A stretch of 51,055 nucleotides of DNA from an uncultured Dehalococcoidia bacterium. GTDB taxonomy: Bacteria > Chloroflexota > Dehalococcoidia > Lucifugimonadales > CAJWUJ01. The stretch spans positions 1 to 51,055 of the forward strand of contig CAJWUJ010000010.1 of assembly GCA_913047625.1 (NCBI GenBank), written 5' to 3'. This document shows positions 16,650 through 25,327 of this stretch, in pieces. A model generated the notes under the pieces. The model saw only the letters and a program-made list of their open reading frames with translations, did no database searches and had not been told where the DNA came from. Positions within the stretch are counted from its first letter, which is position 1. Every line of letters starts with the position of its first letter. Position numbers and translations under genes: made by a program.

Positions 16650-17402
16650 TTAGATTCCGGTGAATCCACCGTCTACTGGTAACTCTACACCAGTGATAAA
16701 CGATGCATCATCAGATGCCAGGAACAAGACGGCTTTTGCTACCTCTATGTAGTCTCCAAATCTCTGCAGGGGAGTTATATCTATATTGCGTTTCCGAATG
16801 TTCGTATCCGCTAATGCACCTACGCCTTTCATAGGAGCTAGGAATCCCGGATGAATGGAATTAATTCTAATACCTCTGTCCCCGTAGCGTACAGCAAGTG
16901 TTTTGGTCAAGCTGCGTACGGCCCCTTTGGATGCGCCATATGCAGGGTGACCTTCCTCTCCTCCAACCAAACCCATAATGGAAGAGATATTCACAATAGC
17001 GCCTCCGCCATTTTTTAATAACTCAGGTATGACATATTTACACCCGAAATAGGTGCCCGTAATGTTGGTAGCCATAAGTCTGTTCCAGCCAGCCGTGCTA
17101 TTGTGATCTGTTTCTGAATGCCCGCTGATTCCTGCATTATTAACTAGAATATCGATACGTCCATAAGCCTCTCGGGACGTGTTTATTAGATTTTCCCAAC
17201 TCTGTTCATCAGTAACATCAGTTGATACAAAAAGAGCGTCTCCTCCCATGGTCTTGACTGCTTTCTCGATAGAATGACCAAGCTCAACTTGCACATCAGC
17301 AATAACAACACTTGCTCCCTCCTGGGAAAAAACCTCTGCAATACTGGCACCTAATCCCTGTGCTCCTCCAGTAATAATTGCTGTTTTATCTCGTAATTTC
17401 AT
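16650..17402 (-). CDS. Short-chain dehydrogenase/reductase, FabG-like
   Basis: This is a 250-residue classical SDR. 'TGGAQGLG' (11-18) binds NAD(P), 'NNAG' is at 88-91, and the catalytic set is S141, Y155 and K159 ('YGASK'). The C-terminal 'ITGVELPVDGGFTGI' is the usual FabG-type ending. AAGGGG lies eight bases before the ATG. It is followed by the retinol-dehydrogenase-like SDR after 99 bases. The 17403-17641 gap upstream is divergent with a HyuB-like gene; I see no confident promoter in it. Substrate cannot be predicted. It is more likely catabolic than the housekeeping FabG, since no fatty-acid genes are nearby. Confidence 0.87.
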   Translation of the reverse strand: MKLRDKTAIITGGAQGLGASIAEVFSQEGASVVIADVQVELGHSIEKAVKTMGGDALFVSTDVTDEQSWENLINTSREAYGRIDILVNNAGISGHSETDHNSTAGWNRLMATNITGTYFGCKYVIPELLKNGGGAIVNISSIMGLVGGEEGHPAYGASKGAVRSLTKTLAVRYGDRGIRINSIHPGFLAPMKGVGALADTNIRKRNIDITPLQRFGDYIEVAKAVLFLASDDASFITGVELPVDGGFTGI

Positions 17403-17641
17403 TGGTCACCCCTTTTTAAGAACTTACGTTTTTCACAATTTATGCAGCCTTGGCAACGAAACTTACCTGAAACACTATGAGTCTACTCCATGCATCGAAG
17501 TAAGTCAGTAATCACAGCACCACAAATACAGAGACTATCTAAGTTTTTGATTATTCTATACACTAGGCCGAAAATATCGCACTTTAAAGCATTCTATAAA
17601 TTGAACTTAGTTTTAAATTCTTACGGAAGGAACTGTTTCTT

Positions 17642-19375
17642 ATGTCCCAAATAAAAGATCCATCCAAACTGGAAATACTAAAAAATAGCTTCGAAGGTAT
17701 CGCAGATGGTATGGCATTAACCATTGTACGTACATCTCGATCATCAATCGTTCGCTCTGGATTGGACTTCTCTACAGCGGTTTTAAGTGCTAATGGTGAA
17801 CTAGTAGGACAAGGTATGTGCCAGCCTATCCATTTGGGCGGAATGATGCCTGCACTAGAAACCTGTCGATCAAGATATGAGGGCAATATCAACCCTGGGG
17901 ATATTTTCATTAATAATGATCCTTATGAAGGTGGCTCTCACTTACCAGATATATTCCTGTATAAGCCAATCTTTGTTGGTGATACTCTCGTTGCTTATGG
18001 TTGTGCAATGGCCCACCAAACTGATATCGGAGGCAGAGTCCCTGGTGGAAATGCTTGTGACAGCACCGAGATTTACCAAGAAGGGCTACGTATCCCTCCG
18101 CTGAAACTATACGAAAACGGCGAACCAAACGAAACCATCTTCAGGTTGCTAGAAAAAGCAGTGCGAGTTCCTGACAAAGTACTTGGGGACGTAACCGGGC
18201 AGCTAGCCGCGCTCCAATACGCAGAACAAGAAGTAATGCGGATTGTGGAACAATACGGCCCCGAAGAGTTTATACAGTACCAAGATGAGCTTATCGATTA
18301 CACTGAGACCTTAACACGCAATACATTGCGGTCCCTCCCAGACGGTCAATGGTCATTCACAGATTACATTGGAGACGATGGTGTCACTGATGACGTGATA
18401 CCAATACAAGTGAACCTAACTAAAACCGGTGATAATATCACTGTCGACTTTGAAGGTACCGGACCTCAATGTAAAGGCGCAATCCAACCAGTTTTTGTAA
18501 CTACAAAAGCAATGGTTTATGCGGCCTTGAAAAACGTTTTGGGAATAGTTAGTGATATCCCGAATACATCCGGGTATTTTAGACCTGTGACTGTAACTGC
18601 CCCGGAAGGAACATTTGTGAATCCACTGCCTCCTGCTCCTGTTGCAGCGAGAAATCTAGGTTGTATTCGGATTCATCAAGCAGTATTAGGAGCTTTTGCC
18701 CAAATGCTTCCAGATAAGATCTATGCGTGTTCTGGCGGATGCGAATTCGGTGTGAGCATGGCTGGGTATGACAAAACAAAGAACCCTTGGCAACCTTGGA
18801 TTCAAATTGAGTTCCAAAACGAATGTGCGGTTGGAGCCTTACCATTCAAAGATGGTGCGGACGGACAAGGTGCTGGAGCCAGCAATCAATCCAATATCCC
18901 TATTGAAACAATGGAGGCTGAGCAACCAATAGTTGTAGAAGAATACGGATTCATACAAGATACCGAGGGAGCAGGCGAATTTCGTGGTGGAATGGGAACC
19001 CGTCGTAGTTATCGTTATACGCAGGACGATACGCTTGTCCAAGTCAGATCCGACCGCATGAAATTCCCCCCTTTTGGTGTCAATGGAGGGGATGATGCAT
19101 TGCCCACTAGGATATTTTTCAACGATGACCAGCAGGACCGTTCAAAATTCATAGAGACAGTTCCGTCTGGAACTGTCTTATCCGTGGATATGCCTGGTGC
19201 AGGAGGTTGGGGAAATCCGTTGGATCGGGATCCTGCTCTGGTTTTGGATGATTTTATTCAAGAAAAGATCTCAGCTAAAAGAGCACGAGAGAAATATGGT
19301 GTAGTGGTGGACGAAACAGAGAGAACTGTCAATTTTGAAGATACCAAAATCCTGCGCGAAAACATGGGTCGCTAA
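17642..19375 (+). CDS. Hydantoinase B/oxoprolinase family protein
   Basis: This 577-residue protein matches the HyuB subunit family (ATP-dependent N-methylhydantoinase, acetone/acetophenone carboxylase and 5-oxoprolinase relatives). The 'NPGDIFINNDPYEGGSHLPDI' region and 'HQTDIGGRVPGGNACDSTEIYQEG' are family hallmarks. The C-terminal 'GGMGTRRSYRY' and 'DMPGAGGWGNPLDRDP' blocks are also present. Length is normal for a stand-alone B subunit. AAGGA lies about 11 bases before the ATG. No HyuA gene is adjacent, and moeA follows on the same strand 81 bases on. It is closely similar to the gene at 49525, so the two are paralogs. Substrate is unknown. Confidence 0.9.
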   Translation: MSQIKDPSKLEILKNSFEGIADGMALTIVRTSRSSIVRSGLDFSTAVLSANGELVGQGMCQPIHLGGMMPALETCRSRYEGNINPGDIFINNDPYEGGSHLPDIFLYKPIFVGDTLVAYGCAMAHQTDIGGRVPGGNACDSTEIYQEGLRIPPLKLYENGEPNETIFRLLEKAVRVPDKVLGDVTGQLAALQYAEQEVMRIVEQYGPEEFIQYQDELIDYTETLTRNTLRSLPDGQWSFTDYIGDDGVTDDVIPIQVNLTKTGDNITVDFEGTGPQCKGAIQPVFVTTKAMVYAALKNVLGIVSDIPNTSGYFRPVTVTAPEGTFVNPLPPAPVAARNLGCIRIHQAVLGAFAQMLPDKIYACSGGCEFGVSMAGYDKTKNPWQPWIQIEFQNECAVGALPFKDGADGQGAGASNQSNIPIETMEAEQPIVVEEYGFIQDTEGAGEFRGGMGTRRSYRYTQDDTLVQVRSDRMKFPPFGVNGGDDALPTRIFFNDDQQDRSKFIETVPSGTVLSVDMPGAGGWGNPLDRDPALVLDDFIQEKISAKRAREKYGVVVDETERTVNFEDTKILRENMGR

Positions 19376-19456
19376 TTTTTCATCATTCAAATGTTTTTCT
19401 TTTAAGACGCGTTATTAACGGACATTTATCGTATTTAACCATGGATTACAGGGACT

Positions 19457-20692
19457 ATGCCTGAATTTTTTAACGTTCTCCCTCCTGATCAAGCTATAAC
19501 TCTGCTTTTTGAACATTTGCAGCCAGAAATCGAATCTGAAATCGTGGCTACCGAAAGTTCACTAGGGCGAATTCTATGTGCAGATATTACTTCTAGTGAA
19601 AATCTTCCCCTTTTTGCTCGTTCCAGTATGGATGGTTTTGCGGTAAAAGCTGACGATACTTTCGGTGCTAGCGGATCACTTCCGGCCTATCTAACTGTCA
19701 AAGCAGAAGTACCCGTTGGAAAAACTACTAAAGCTATCGTACAGACTGGGACATCAATCAAAGTGCACACGGGAAGTGCACTCCCAAACGGGGCCAACGC
19801 TGTTGTTATTATGGAAAATACCCAGTCTGTAGATGAAAACACGATTGAAGTACTAAAGCCAGTCGCGCCTGGCGAGAATATAATTCCAGAAGGTGAGGAG
19901 ATTAAAGCCAAAACCACTGTTTTCCACAAGGGCACCATTGTCCGAGCACAAGATATCGGAGGACTTATGGCTCTCGGGATCACTGAAATTGCAGTCACAA
20001 GAAAAGTCAGGATAGCGTTGATATCTACAGGGGATGAGGTAATCCGTCCGACAAGAACACCTCTCCCTGGCCAAGTCCGTGATATCAATAGTTACACTCT
20101 CGCTTCCCTTATTCAAAAATACCCTGCATTCACAGTAAAAAGCCACCTAGTGGGAGATAACCTCAATCAGCTTAAAAAAGCTGCCCAAGAAAGTCTTGAA
20201 CTAGCCGACATGTTGATAATTTCTGCAGGGAGTTCTGTCAGTTCTAGAGACCTGACTTCCACCATTGTTAACGAACTTGGAACTCCAGGGGTAATCGTAC
20301 ACGGTTTAGCGATTAAACCAGGAAAGCCCACTATTCTCGGTGTAGTGGAAAATAAACCAGTTTTCGGTCTCCCTGGTAATCCCGTCTCTGCAATTAATGT
20401 CTTTGATCTAATCGTACGTCCCACTATTTACTACATGGGTGGATGTAACTTGTCTCCATACCCTAATACTCAAAAAGCCGTACTCTTGAAGAACATTCCC
20501 TCTGCTCCGGGAAGAGAAGATTACGTACAGGTTAAATTAATCAGTGATAATGGCGAATTATTTGCTGAACCCGTATTTGGAGAGTCTAATTTAATATATC
20601 TTTTGGTTCGATCTGACGGTACGGTAGGGGTACCTCTTGATAAAAACGGGCTTTACGCTGGAGAGGAAGTAACAGTCTACATAAACGACTAA
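19457..20692 (+). CDS. moeA: Molybdopterin molybdotransferase MoeA
   Basis: This 411-residue enzyme inserts molybdate (or tungstate) into adenylylated molybdopterin. The N-terminal 'SSMDGFAVKADDTFG', the 'ISTGDEVIRP' block and the 'GLPGNPVSAINVF' block are typical MoeA motifs, and domain order and length are normal. A GGGA ribosome site precedes the ATG. A second MoeA, fused to a binding-protein domain, begins 16 bases after its stop. Two MoeA proteins side by side, next to enzymes of Mo and W type, suggest metal specialisation, as proposed for paired MoeA proteins in archaea. That is inference. Confidence 0.94.
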   Translation: MPEFFNVLPPDQAITLLFEHLQPEIESEIVATESSLGRILCADITSSENLPLFARSSMDGFAVKADDTFGASGSLPAYLTVKAEVPVGKTTKAIVQTGTSIKVHTGSALPNGANAVVIMENTQSVDENTIEVLKPVAPGENIIPEGEEIKAKTTVFHKGTIVRAQDIGGLMALGITEIAVTRKVRIALISTGDEVIRPTRTPLPGQVRDINSYTLASLIQKYPAFTVKSHLVGDNLNQLKKAAQESLELADMLIISAGSSVSSRDLTSTIVNELGTPGVIVHGLAIKPGKPTILGVVENKPVFGLPGNPVSAINVFDLIVRPTIYYMGGCNLSPYPNTQKAVLLKNIPSAPGREDYVQVKLISDNGELFAEPVFGESNLIYLLVRSDGTVGVPLDKNGLYAGEEVTVYIND

Positions 20693-20708
20693 CTTATTAA
20701 TTCAGGTA

Positions 20709-22667
20709 ATGTACATGAACAAGCACCTCCACAAAAACCATAGTAGATACTACCTTGAAGACATCCCTTTGCAGGAAGCACTGGAAAAGTTTTTTGCCGA
20801 ATTAGAACATTCATTCTGCTTGCGCACCTCAGCATCTGAAAATATCTCACTGCACAATGCCCTAGGTAGGACTACCGGAGCACCTGTATGGTCAAAATTA
20901 TCTGCTCCTCATTATCATGCAGCCGCGATGGACGGTATAGCAGTTCATGCAGATGATACTCGCGGTGCCACAAAATCCAATCACGTTGAACTTACTATAG
21001 GGGATCAGGCGATTTGGCTTAATACTGGTGATCCAATCCCACAAGGGAAAAATGCAGTTATTATGACTGAAGTAGTCGATCAAACAGATCCAGCCAGAGT
21101 CAAGATTATGTCCGCAGTCCCTCCCTGGAATCATGTGCGTCCAATGGGAGAAGACATCGTAAGCGGTGAGTTAATACTTCCAGAAAGTCACGTTATTAGA
21201 GCCCAAGATCTAGCAGCCTTAGCTGCCTCAGGTCTATCAAAATTACGGGTGAGGAAAAAGCCTAAAATTGCAATTATTCCCACAGGCAGTGAACTGGTGA
21301 AAATTGGTACTACTCCTCATGAAGGACAAATCATTGAATTCAATTCAGTTATGTTGTCTGCGTACATTCGAGAGTGGGGGGCGTCACCGAAAATTTTAGC
21401 ACCAGTAGCAGACGATATAGATGCAATCAAGCTATCTGTTACTAACGCCCTCAAAGTACATGATGTAGTATTGGTAAATGCTGGTTCCTCCGCAGGACTA
21501 AAAGATTTCACTGCTCCTGTTATTGAAAAACTAGGTAAAGTTATAGTACATGGAGTTGCAATTCGGCCAGGCCATCCTGTGGTGTTGGGTGTCGCTAGCA
21601 GTAAACCGGTGGTAGGAATTCCAGGGTATCCAGTATCTGCTGTTCTAGCCTTAGAACTCTTCGTGAAGCCAATAATTAGTCGCAAATTAGGCATAGAATT
21701 CAACCCACCCGCACAAACTACAGCTACCCTAACCAGAAAGGTGCTGTCATCAACAGGAGATGACGAATTTTTAAGGTTAAAGGTTGGCAGAGTGGGGAAG
21801 AAACTAGTTGCCACACCAATACAAAGAGGTGCTGGAGTAACCACATCCCTGATCGAAGCAGATGGGATCACAATAGTACCGAGGTTTTCAGAAGGGTTTG
21901 AGGCAGGCTCCAAAATCCAAGTTAACCTGTTTCGTACCATGGAAGAAATCAACAATACTACTGTTATTTTAGGAAGCCACGATCTAACAATAGATTTGTT
22001 AGCAAACTTGATGAAACGCCATTATCCCCGCTACAACATATCTTCCGCTAATGTCGGCAGTTTAGGTGGCATTATGGCATTAAAAAGAGGAGAAGCTCAT
22101 ATCGCTGGCGCTCATTTATTGGATGAGGAAACAGGTGAATACAATCTCAGCTATATCCAACAGTTTCTTCCTTCTACTCCTATACTGGTAATTGGGCTGG
22201 TTCGAAGAATTCAAGGACTAATAGTTAAGAAGTCTAATCCAAAAAATATACGGCATTTTATGGACTTAATCCGACCAGACGTCTTATTTGTAAACCGACA
22301 AAGAGGCTCAGGCACTCGTATGCTTCTAGATTTCGAATTGAAAAAGCTGAACATATCCATTAATCAAATCAACGGATATCCCCGAGAACAGTATACCCAT
22401 CTGAGTGTCGCCGCAGATGTAGCGAGCGGAATCGCCGATGTGGGCCTAGGAATTCTCGCAGCATCAAAGGCGTTAGACCTGGACTTTATTCCAATCGGGG
22501 AGGAGCAATACGATCTGATCATTCCTAAAGAGTTTTACTCACTCCCAAATATTCAAGCACTTCTATCAGTTATGGCTCACTCTGACTTTGCTACTTCCAT
22601 CATCCGCTACGGTGGCTATACCTGCAACAAGCCTGGACAAATTTTGAACGAGCTACCGATTAGATAA
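20709..22667 (+). CDS. MoeA-PBP fusion: molybdotransferase with C-terminal substrate-binding-like domain
   Basis: This is a 652-residue two-domain protein. Residues about 1-415 are MoeA-like ('YHAAAMDGIAVHADDT', 'IPTGSELVKIG', 'GIPGYPVSAVLAL'). Residues about 420-652 form a periplasmic-binding-protein/LysR-effector-like domain with 'ILGSHDLTIDLL', 'NRQRGSGTRMLLD' and 'DVASGIADVGLGI', of the type fused to MoeA in archaea and some bacteria. There is no signal peptide, so the domain acts in the cytoplasm, perhaps sensing or presenting the oxyanion or cofactor. An in-frame ATG two codons in (20715) is an alternative start. It follows moeA by 16 bases and ends in a hairpin terminator. Confidence 0.92.
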   Translation: MYMNKHLHKNHSRYYLEDIPLQEALEKFFAELEHSFCLRTSASENISLHNALGRTTGAPVWSKLSAPHYHAAAMDGIAVHADDTRGATKSNHVELTIGDQAIWLNTGDPIPQGKNAVIMTEVVDQTDPARVKIMSAVPPWNHVRPMGEDIVSGELILPESHVIRAQDLAALAASGLSKLRVRKKPKIAIIPTGSELVKIGTTPHEGQIIEFNSVMLSAYIREWGASPKILAPVADDIDAIKLSVTNALKVHDVVLVNAGSSAGLKDFTAPVIEKLGKVIVHGVAIRPGHPVVLGVASSKPVVGIPGYPVSAVLALELFVKPIISRKLGIEFNPPAQTTATLTRKVLSSTGDDEFLRLKVGRVGKKLVATPIQRGAGVTTSLIEADGITIVPRFSEGFEAGSKIQVNLFRTMEEINNTTVILGSHDLTIDLLANLMKRHYPRYNISSANVGSLGGIMALKRGEAHIAGAHLLDEETGEYNLSYIQQFLPSTPILVIGLVRRIQGLIVKKSNPKNIRHFMDLIRPDVLFVNRQRGSGTRMLLDFELKKLNISINQINGYPREQYTHLSVAADVASGIADVGLGILAASKALDLDFIPIGEEQYDLIIPKEFYSLPNIQALLSVMAHSDFATSIIRYGGYTCNKPGQILNELPIR

Positions 22668-22719
22668 AAGCCCAAATAACTACCTATAATCTAATATAGT
22701 TGCTAGACTTCGGGCTTTT
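22666..22719. terminator. Bidirectional terminator-like hairpin
   Basis: AAAAGCCC (22666-22673) pairs perfectly with GGGCTTTT (22712-22719). The loop holds an inner stem, CTATA/TATAG (22684-22688 and 22695-22699). Both strands end the stem in a short T-run, which suits the convergent ends of the MoeA-PBP gene and the membrane-protein gene. Confidence 0.55.
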
Positions 22720-22738
22720 ATCTACAGTTGAAGGTTGA

Positions 22739-23368
22739 TTACTTCGCCTTTTCTTTAAGTAAAACTATTCCGCCCGCAACTATGTTCAACACCATTATGC
22801 CGAAGACTAAGAATATAAACATCCCTAGGTCTAACGGTAGAACGGTAAGCAGTACAAACACTCCTCCAAAAACTACGCAGATCCAGTTTACAACAGGATG
22901 CAATCGCTTTTGTAAGGTAAAGGCGCGTCCAGCAAAAACAAACCCGATACCCCAGAAGAATAATAATCCTGCCCAAAGTGTTCCGCTAACAATCTGAATA
23001 GTTATTGCATTATCGACTTGATCGTTCTGGATGGCGTTCAACGAAGCCCAGTCCGCCATGGTTACTACTATTGCCAAAGCCGTAAGGGCCAGGAATATGA
23101 TCATAGCGATTCGTGCTAAAGTACTACCTGCTTTATCAATTTTCTGCATTGAATCAAGCAAAAGAACAACTCCAATAAAAGCAAAGACGAAACCCAAACT
23201 AGCAAGGAAAGTAAACACCCCTGTTAAAGCTTGTTGGTCTGTCATCTCTGCAATTCGATCAGCTGGAGTTTCACCTTGTCCTATTAGTATGCTTGTTAAG
23301 AAATTGGCAATGAATACTGAAAGTGGGCCCAGAATCAAAAACCATGCCGTTAGATTTTTTGTGCTCAT
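22739..23368 (-). CDS. Polytopic membrane protein of unknown family, last gene of the sdh operon
   Basis: This is a 209-residue, very hydrophobic protein with about six transmembrane helices (near residues 8-30, 46-72, 84-104, 122-146, 158-178 and 180-203). I do not recognise the family. AAGGAG lies eight bases before the ATG. It begins only 36 bases after the stop of the HdrB/SdhE-like gene on the same strand and is followed by a terminator, so it is probably part of the sdh operon. It has one His (in 'RLHPVV'), so it is not a classical heme-b SdhC/SdhD anchor. It might still anchor the soluble SdhABE subunits; this is untested inference. Confidence 0.78.
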   Translation of the reverse strand: MSTKNLTAWFLILGPLSVFIANFLTSILIGQGETPADRIAEMTDQQALTGVFTFLASLGFVFAFIGVVLLLDSMQKIDKAGSTLARIAMIIFLALTALAIVVTMADWASLNAIQNDQVDNAITIQIVSGTLWAGLLFFWGIGFVFAGRAFTLQKRLHPVVNWICVVFGGVFVLLTVLPLDLGMFIFLVFGIMVLNIVAGGIVLLKEKAK

Positions 23369-23404
23369 GAATAGTCTCCTTGCTAAGTTGGATGTTTCAA
23401 GTTA

Positions 23405-24322
23405 TTAGACTGGATTCTTACTTAGAACCTCTATCCACTGGATTTGCTTTTCGAAGCTTTTGGTACTGACTATATGCCTCTCCATCTTCATATCCTTAGG
23501 AGTAAACCCTATTGCCAAACCCACCAACTGTGGAAGATGAAGAACAGGCAGCTGTATTTTCTGGCTCTTATGTGACTCAGCGCGAGGCTGCATTCCATCA
23601 AGCTCAAGATGGCACAAAGGGCACGGAGTCACCATCACATCAGCCCCTTTCTTCTTTGCTTCAATAGTATGATTCCCACACATTTCAAGGGAATTACGCT
23701 CGTTAGCCGAAAGAATAGGGAATCCACAGCACTGTCCTTTACCCTTAGTAGCTACTGCCTCTCCTCCTAGAATTTCAATAGTAGCCTCAAGGTACTTTTT
23801 TCTGTCCGGAAACTGATCTAACTGCAATACATCGGAAGGACGTCTCATATAACATCCGTAAAAACTAGCGATTTTAACCCCAGTTAAAGGATTAACAACC
23901 TGTTCTTTCAACTTCTCCAGCCCATAATCTTCTCCTAAAATCCACAACATGTGCTTCACGTCTGTTGTTCCTTGATATTCAAGACCTTCTTCAGCAAGGT
24001 AGTCTCGATTAATCTTTTCACGATATTCAGGGTCTTTCTGAAGTCTTAAATTAGCCTTGCCAATAACTCCTTGGCAGGTACTACAGATAGTCATGATGGG
24101 CAAGCCTAGAACTTCGGCCTTGGCCAGAGTTCTGGCATTGATAGGATCGGATACTTCTTGACTAAGAACACCCGCACCAGTACACCCAACATCTTCCATT
24201 TCTACTAAGTCAAACCCCAGCTTGTTGGCCACTTTGACGGCTGCCGGATACAATTCCGGACATCCTCCTTTTGCTACACATCCTGGAAAAAACGCATACT
24301 TATTCAACTTTCTCTCTCCCAT
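23405..24322 (-). CDS. HdrB/SdhE-like cysteine-rich (CCG domain) subunit
   Basis: This 305-residue protein has two cysteine-rich domains of the heterodisulfide-reductase B type. The second CCG motif is complete: C157, C198, C199, C234 and C237. The first is partial: C15, C47 alone in place of the double Cys ('VGCTGAG'), then C80 and C83. Such subunits replace the membrane cytochrome b in type-E succinate dehydrogenases and in methylmenaquinol:fumarate reductases, where they bind an iron-sulfur cluster and meet the quinone. It overlaps sdhB by 19 bases, which fixes its role in the SdhABE-like complex. An HdrB in a heterodisulfide reductase is less likely, because there is no HdrA or HdrC. Confidence 0.9.
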   Translation of the reverse strand: MGERKLNKYAFFPGCVAKGGCPELYPAAVKVANKLGFDLVEMEDVGCTGAGVLSQEVSDPINARTLAKAEVLGLPIMTICSTCQGVIGKANLRLQKDPEYREKINRDYLAEEGLEYQGTTDVKHMLWILGEDYGLEKLKEQVVNPLTGVKIASFYGCYMRRPSDVLQLDQFPDRKKYLEATIEILGGEAVATKGKGQCCGFPILSANERNSLEMCGNHTIEAKKKGADVMVTPCPLCHLELDGMQPRAESHKSQKIQLPVLHLPQLVGLAIGFTPKDMKMERHIVSTKSFEKQIQWIEVLSKNPV

Positions 24323-25269
24323 TTATTAAATATTCTTTTGATCGCATCGGCTCCTTTACGCTTTTTGTGTAAAAAGTACGGTAACGGCGCCTTTCTTTTC
24401 ATAAAAGCCCTTAATCCTACTGGCCCAAGCTTCAGCAGTCCTGGCAAATTGAACCAGCCTTCAGTTTCTATTGCTAATCGTGTTTCATCCAACCAACCAT
24501 CATTCTTTACTGAAGCTGCAAAACTTTTATGATGATTCACTGGCCTTCCATGGCCAATTCCATGCTTAATAGCCATATCCCTTAATTCGAATATGCTTTC
24601 CGTCGGGCGGACATCTTTAGGACAATGAGCTGTAGCTTCGAAACAGTGTGTGCAATCCCAGACCTTCCTAGCCCCACTTGCAAATTCTAACTTTTCTCTT
24701 TTACTGCTGTCTCTGGGATCCATAACAACTCTATATACTTTATTGAGAGCAGCTGGACCAACGTACTGTTCATCAACAGCTATTACTAAACAACCCTGGT
24801 CGCACAGGCCACACATTGTACAGCTCATAACGCGTTGGAGTTCTTTGATTGTAGAGTCCGAAACTTCATCTTCACGGGCACCGTGGGCAAGATTAGAGAC
24901 TACCCAAGGTTTCATTGATTTATACTTCTCCAATAAGAAATCGTTTTGGTTATAAATCAAATCCTTGATTTTTTTTGCAGGATACAGTGGATCTACTGAC
25001 ACAACTCCGTCTTTTCCTTTCTTCACAGCCTTGGCCAAAGTAGTTCGGCAGGCTACGGTACCCTTACCGTTAACTTGGACAGAACAATCTCCACATAAAC
25101 CAGTTCTGCAACTTCCCTTAAATGACAAACTGGAATCGTGACTAGATTTAACTTCCATTAGTCCATCAAGAACTGTTGCATTCTCATCCACATCAATTGC
25201 ATATTCTGAATGATTTCCTTTTGTTTCCTTATCAGGATCGTATCGAAAAATCTTAAGTGTTACTTCCAT
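24304..25269 (-). CDS. sdhB: Succinate dehydrogenase/fumarate reductase iron-sulfur subunit
   Basis: This 321-residue subunit carries the electron path between FAD and quinone. The N-terminal [2Fe-2S] domain has C54, C59, C62 and C74. The C-terminal domain has C150, C153, C156 and C160, then C206, C209 and C216. In E. coli SdhB the second group is C206, C212 and C216; here the residue at the 212 position is Ala and an extra Cys sits at 209. The third cluster therefore has a shifted ligand set. The C-terminal extension after residue 235 is basic and longer than in E. coli. It lies between sdhA (58 bases upstream) and the overlapping HdrB-like gene. Confidence 0.93.
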   Translation of the reverse strand: MEVTLKIFRYDPDKETKGNHSEYAIDVDENATVLDGLMEVKSSHDSSLSFKGSCRTGLCGDCSVQVNGKGTVACRTTLAKAVKKGKDGVVSVDPLYPAKKIKDLIYNQNDFLLEKYKSMKPWVVSNLAHGAREDEVSDSTIKELQRVMSCTMCGLCDQGCLVIAVDEQYVGPAALNKVYRVVMDPRDSSKREKLEFASGARKVWDCTHCFEATAHCPKDVRPTESIFELRDMAIKHGIGHGRPVNHHKSFAASVKNDGWLDETRLAIETEGWFNLPGLLKLGPVGLRAFMKRKAPLPYFLHKKRKGADAIKRIFNKWERES

Positions 25270-25327
25270 AGTAGTTTTATTTCCTTTCGGGTTTCTAAGT
25301 CTATCTTGCGCAATGTTAGCTTTTTTA

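Noticed and set aside
21317-21955. 212-codon open frame on the minus strand inside the MoeA-PBP gene
   Set aside because: It lies wholly within a recognised gene on the opposite strand and its translation resembles no protein family.
23405-24322. Heterodisulfide reductase subunit B
   Set aside because: It overlaps sdhB and shares an operon with sdhA; no HdrA or HdrC is present. It fits the SdhE role.
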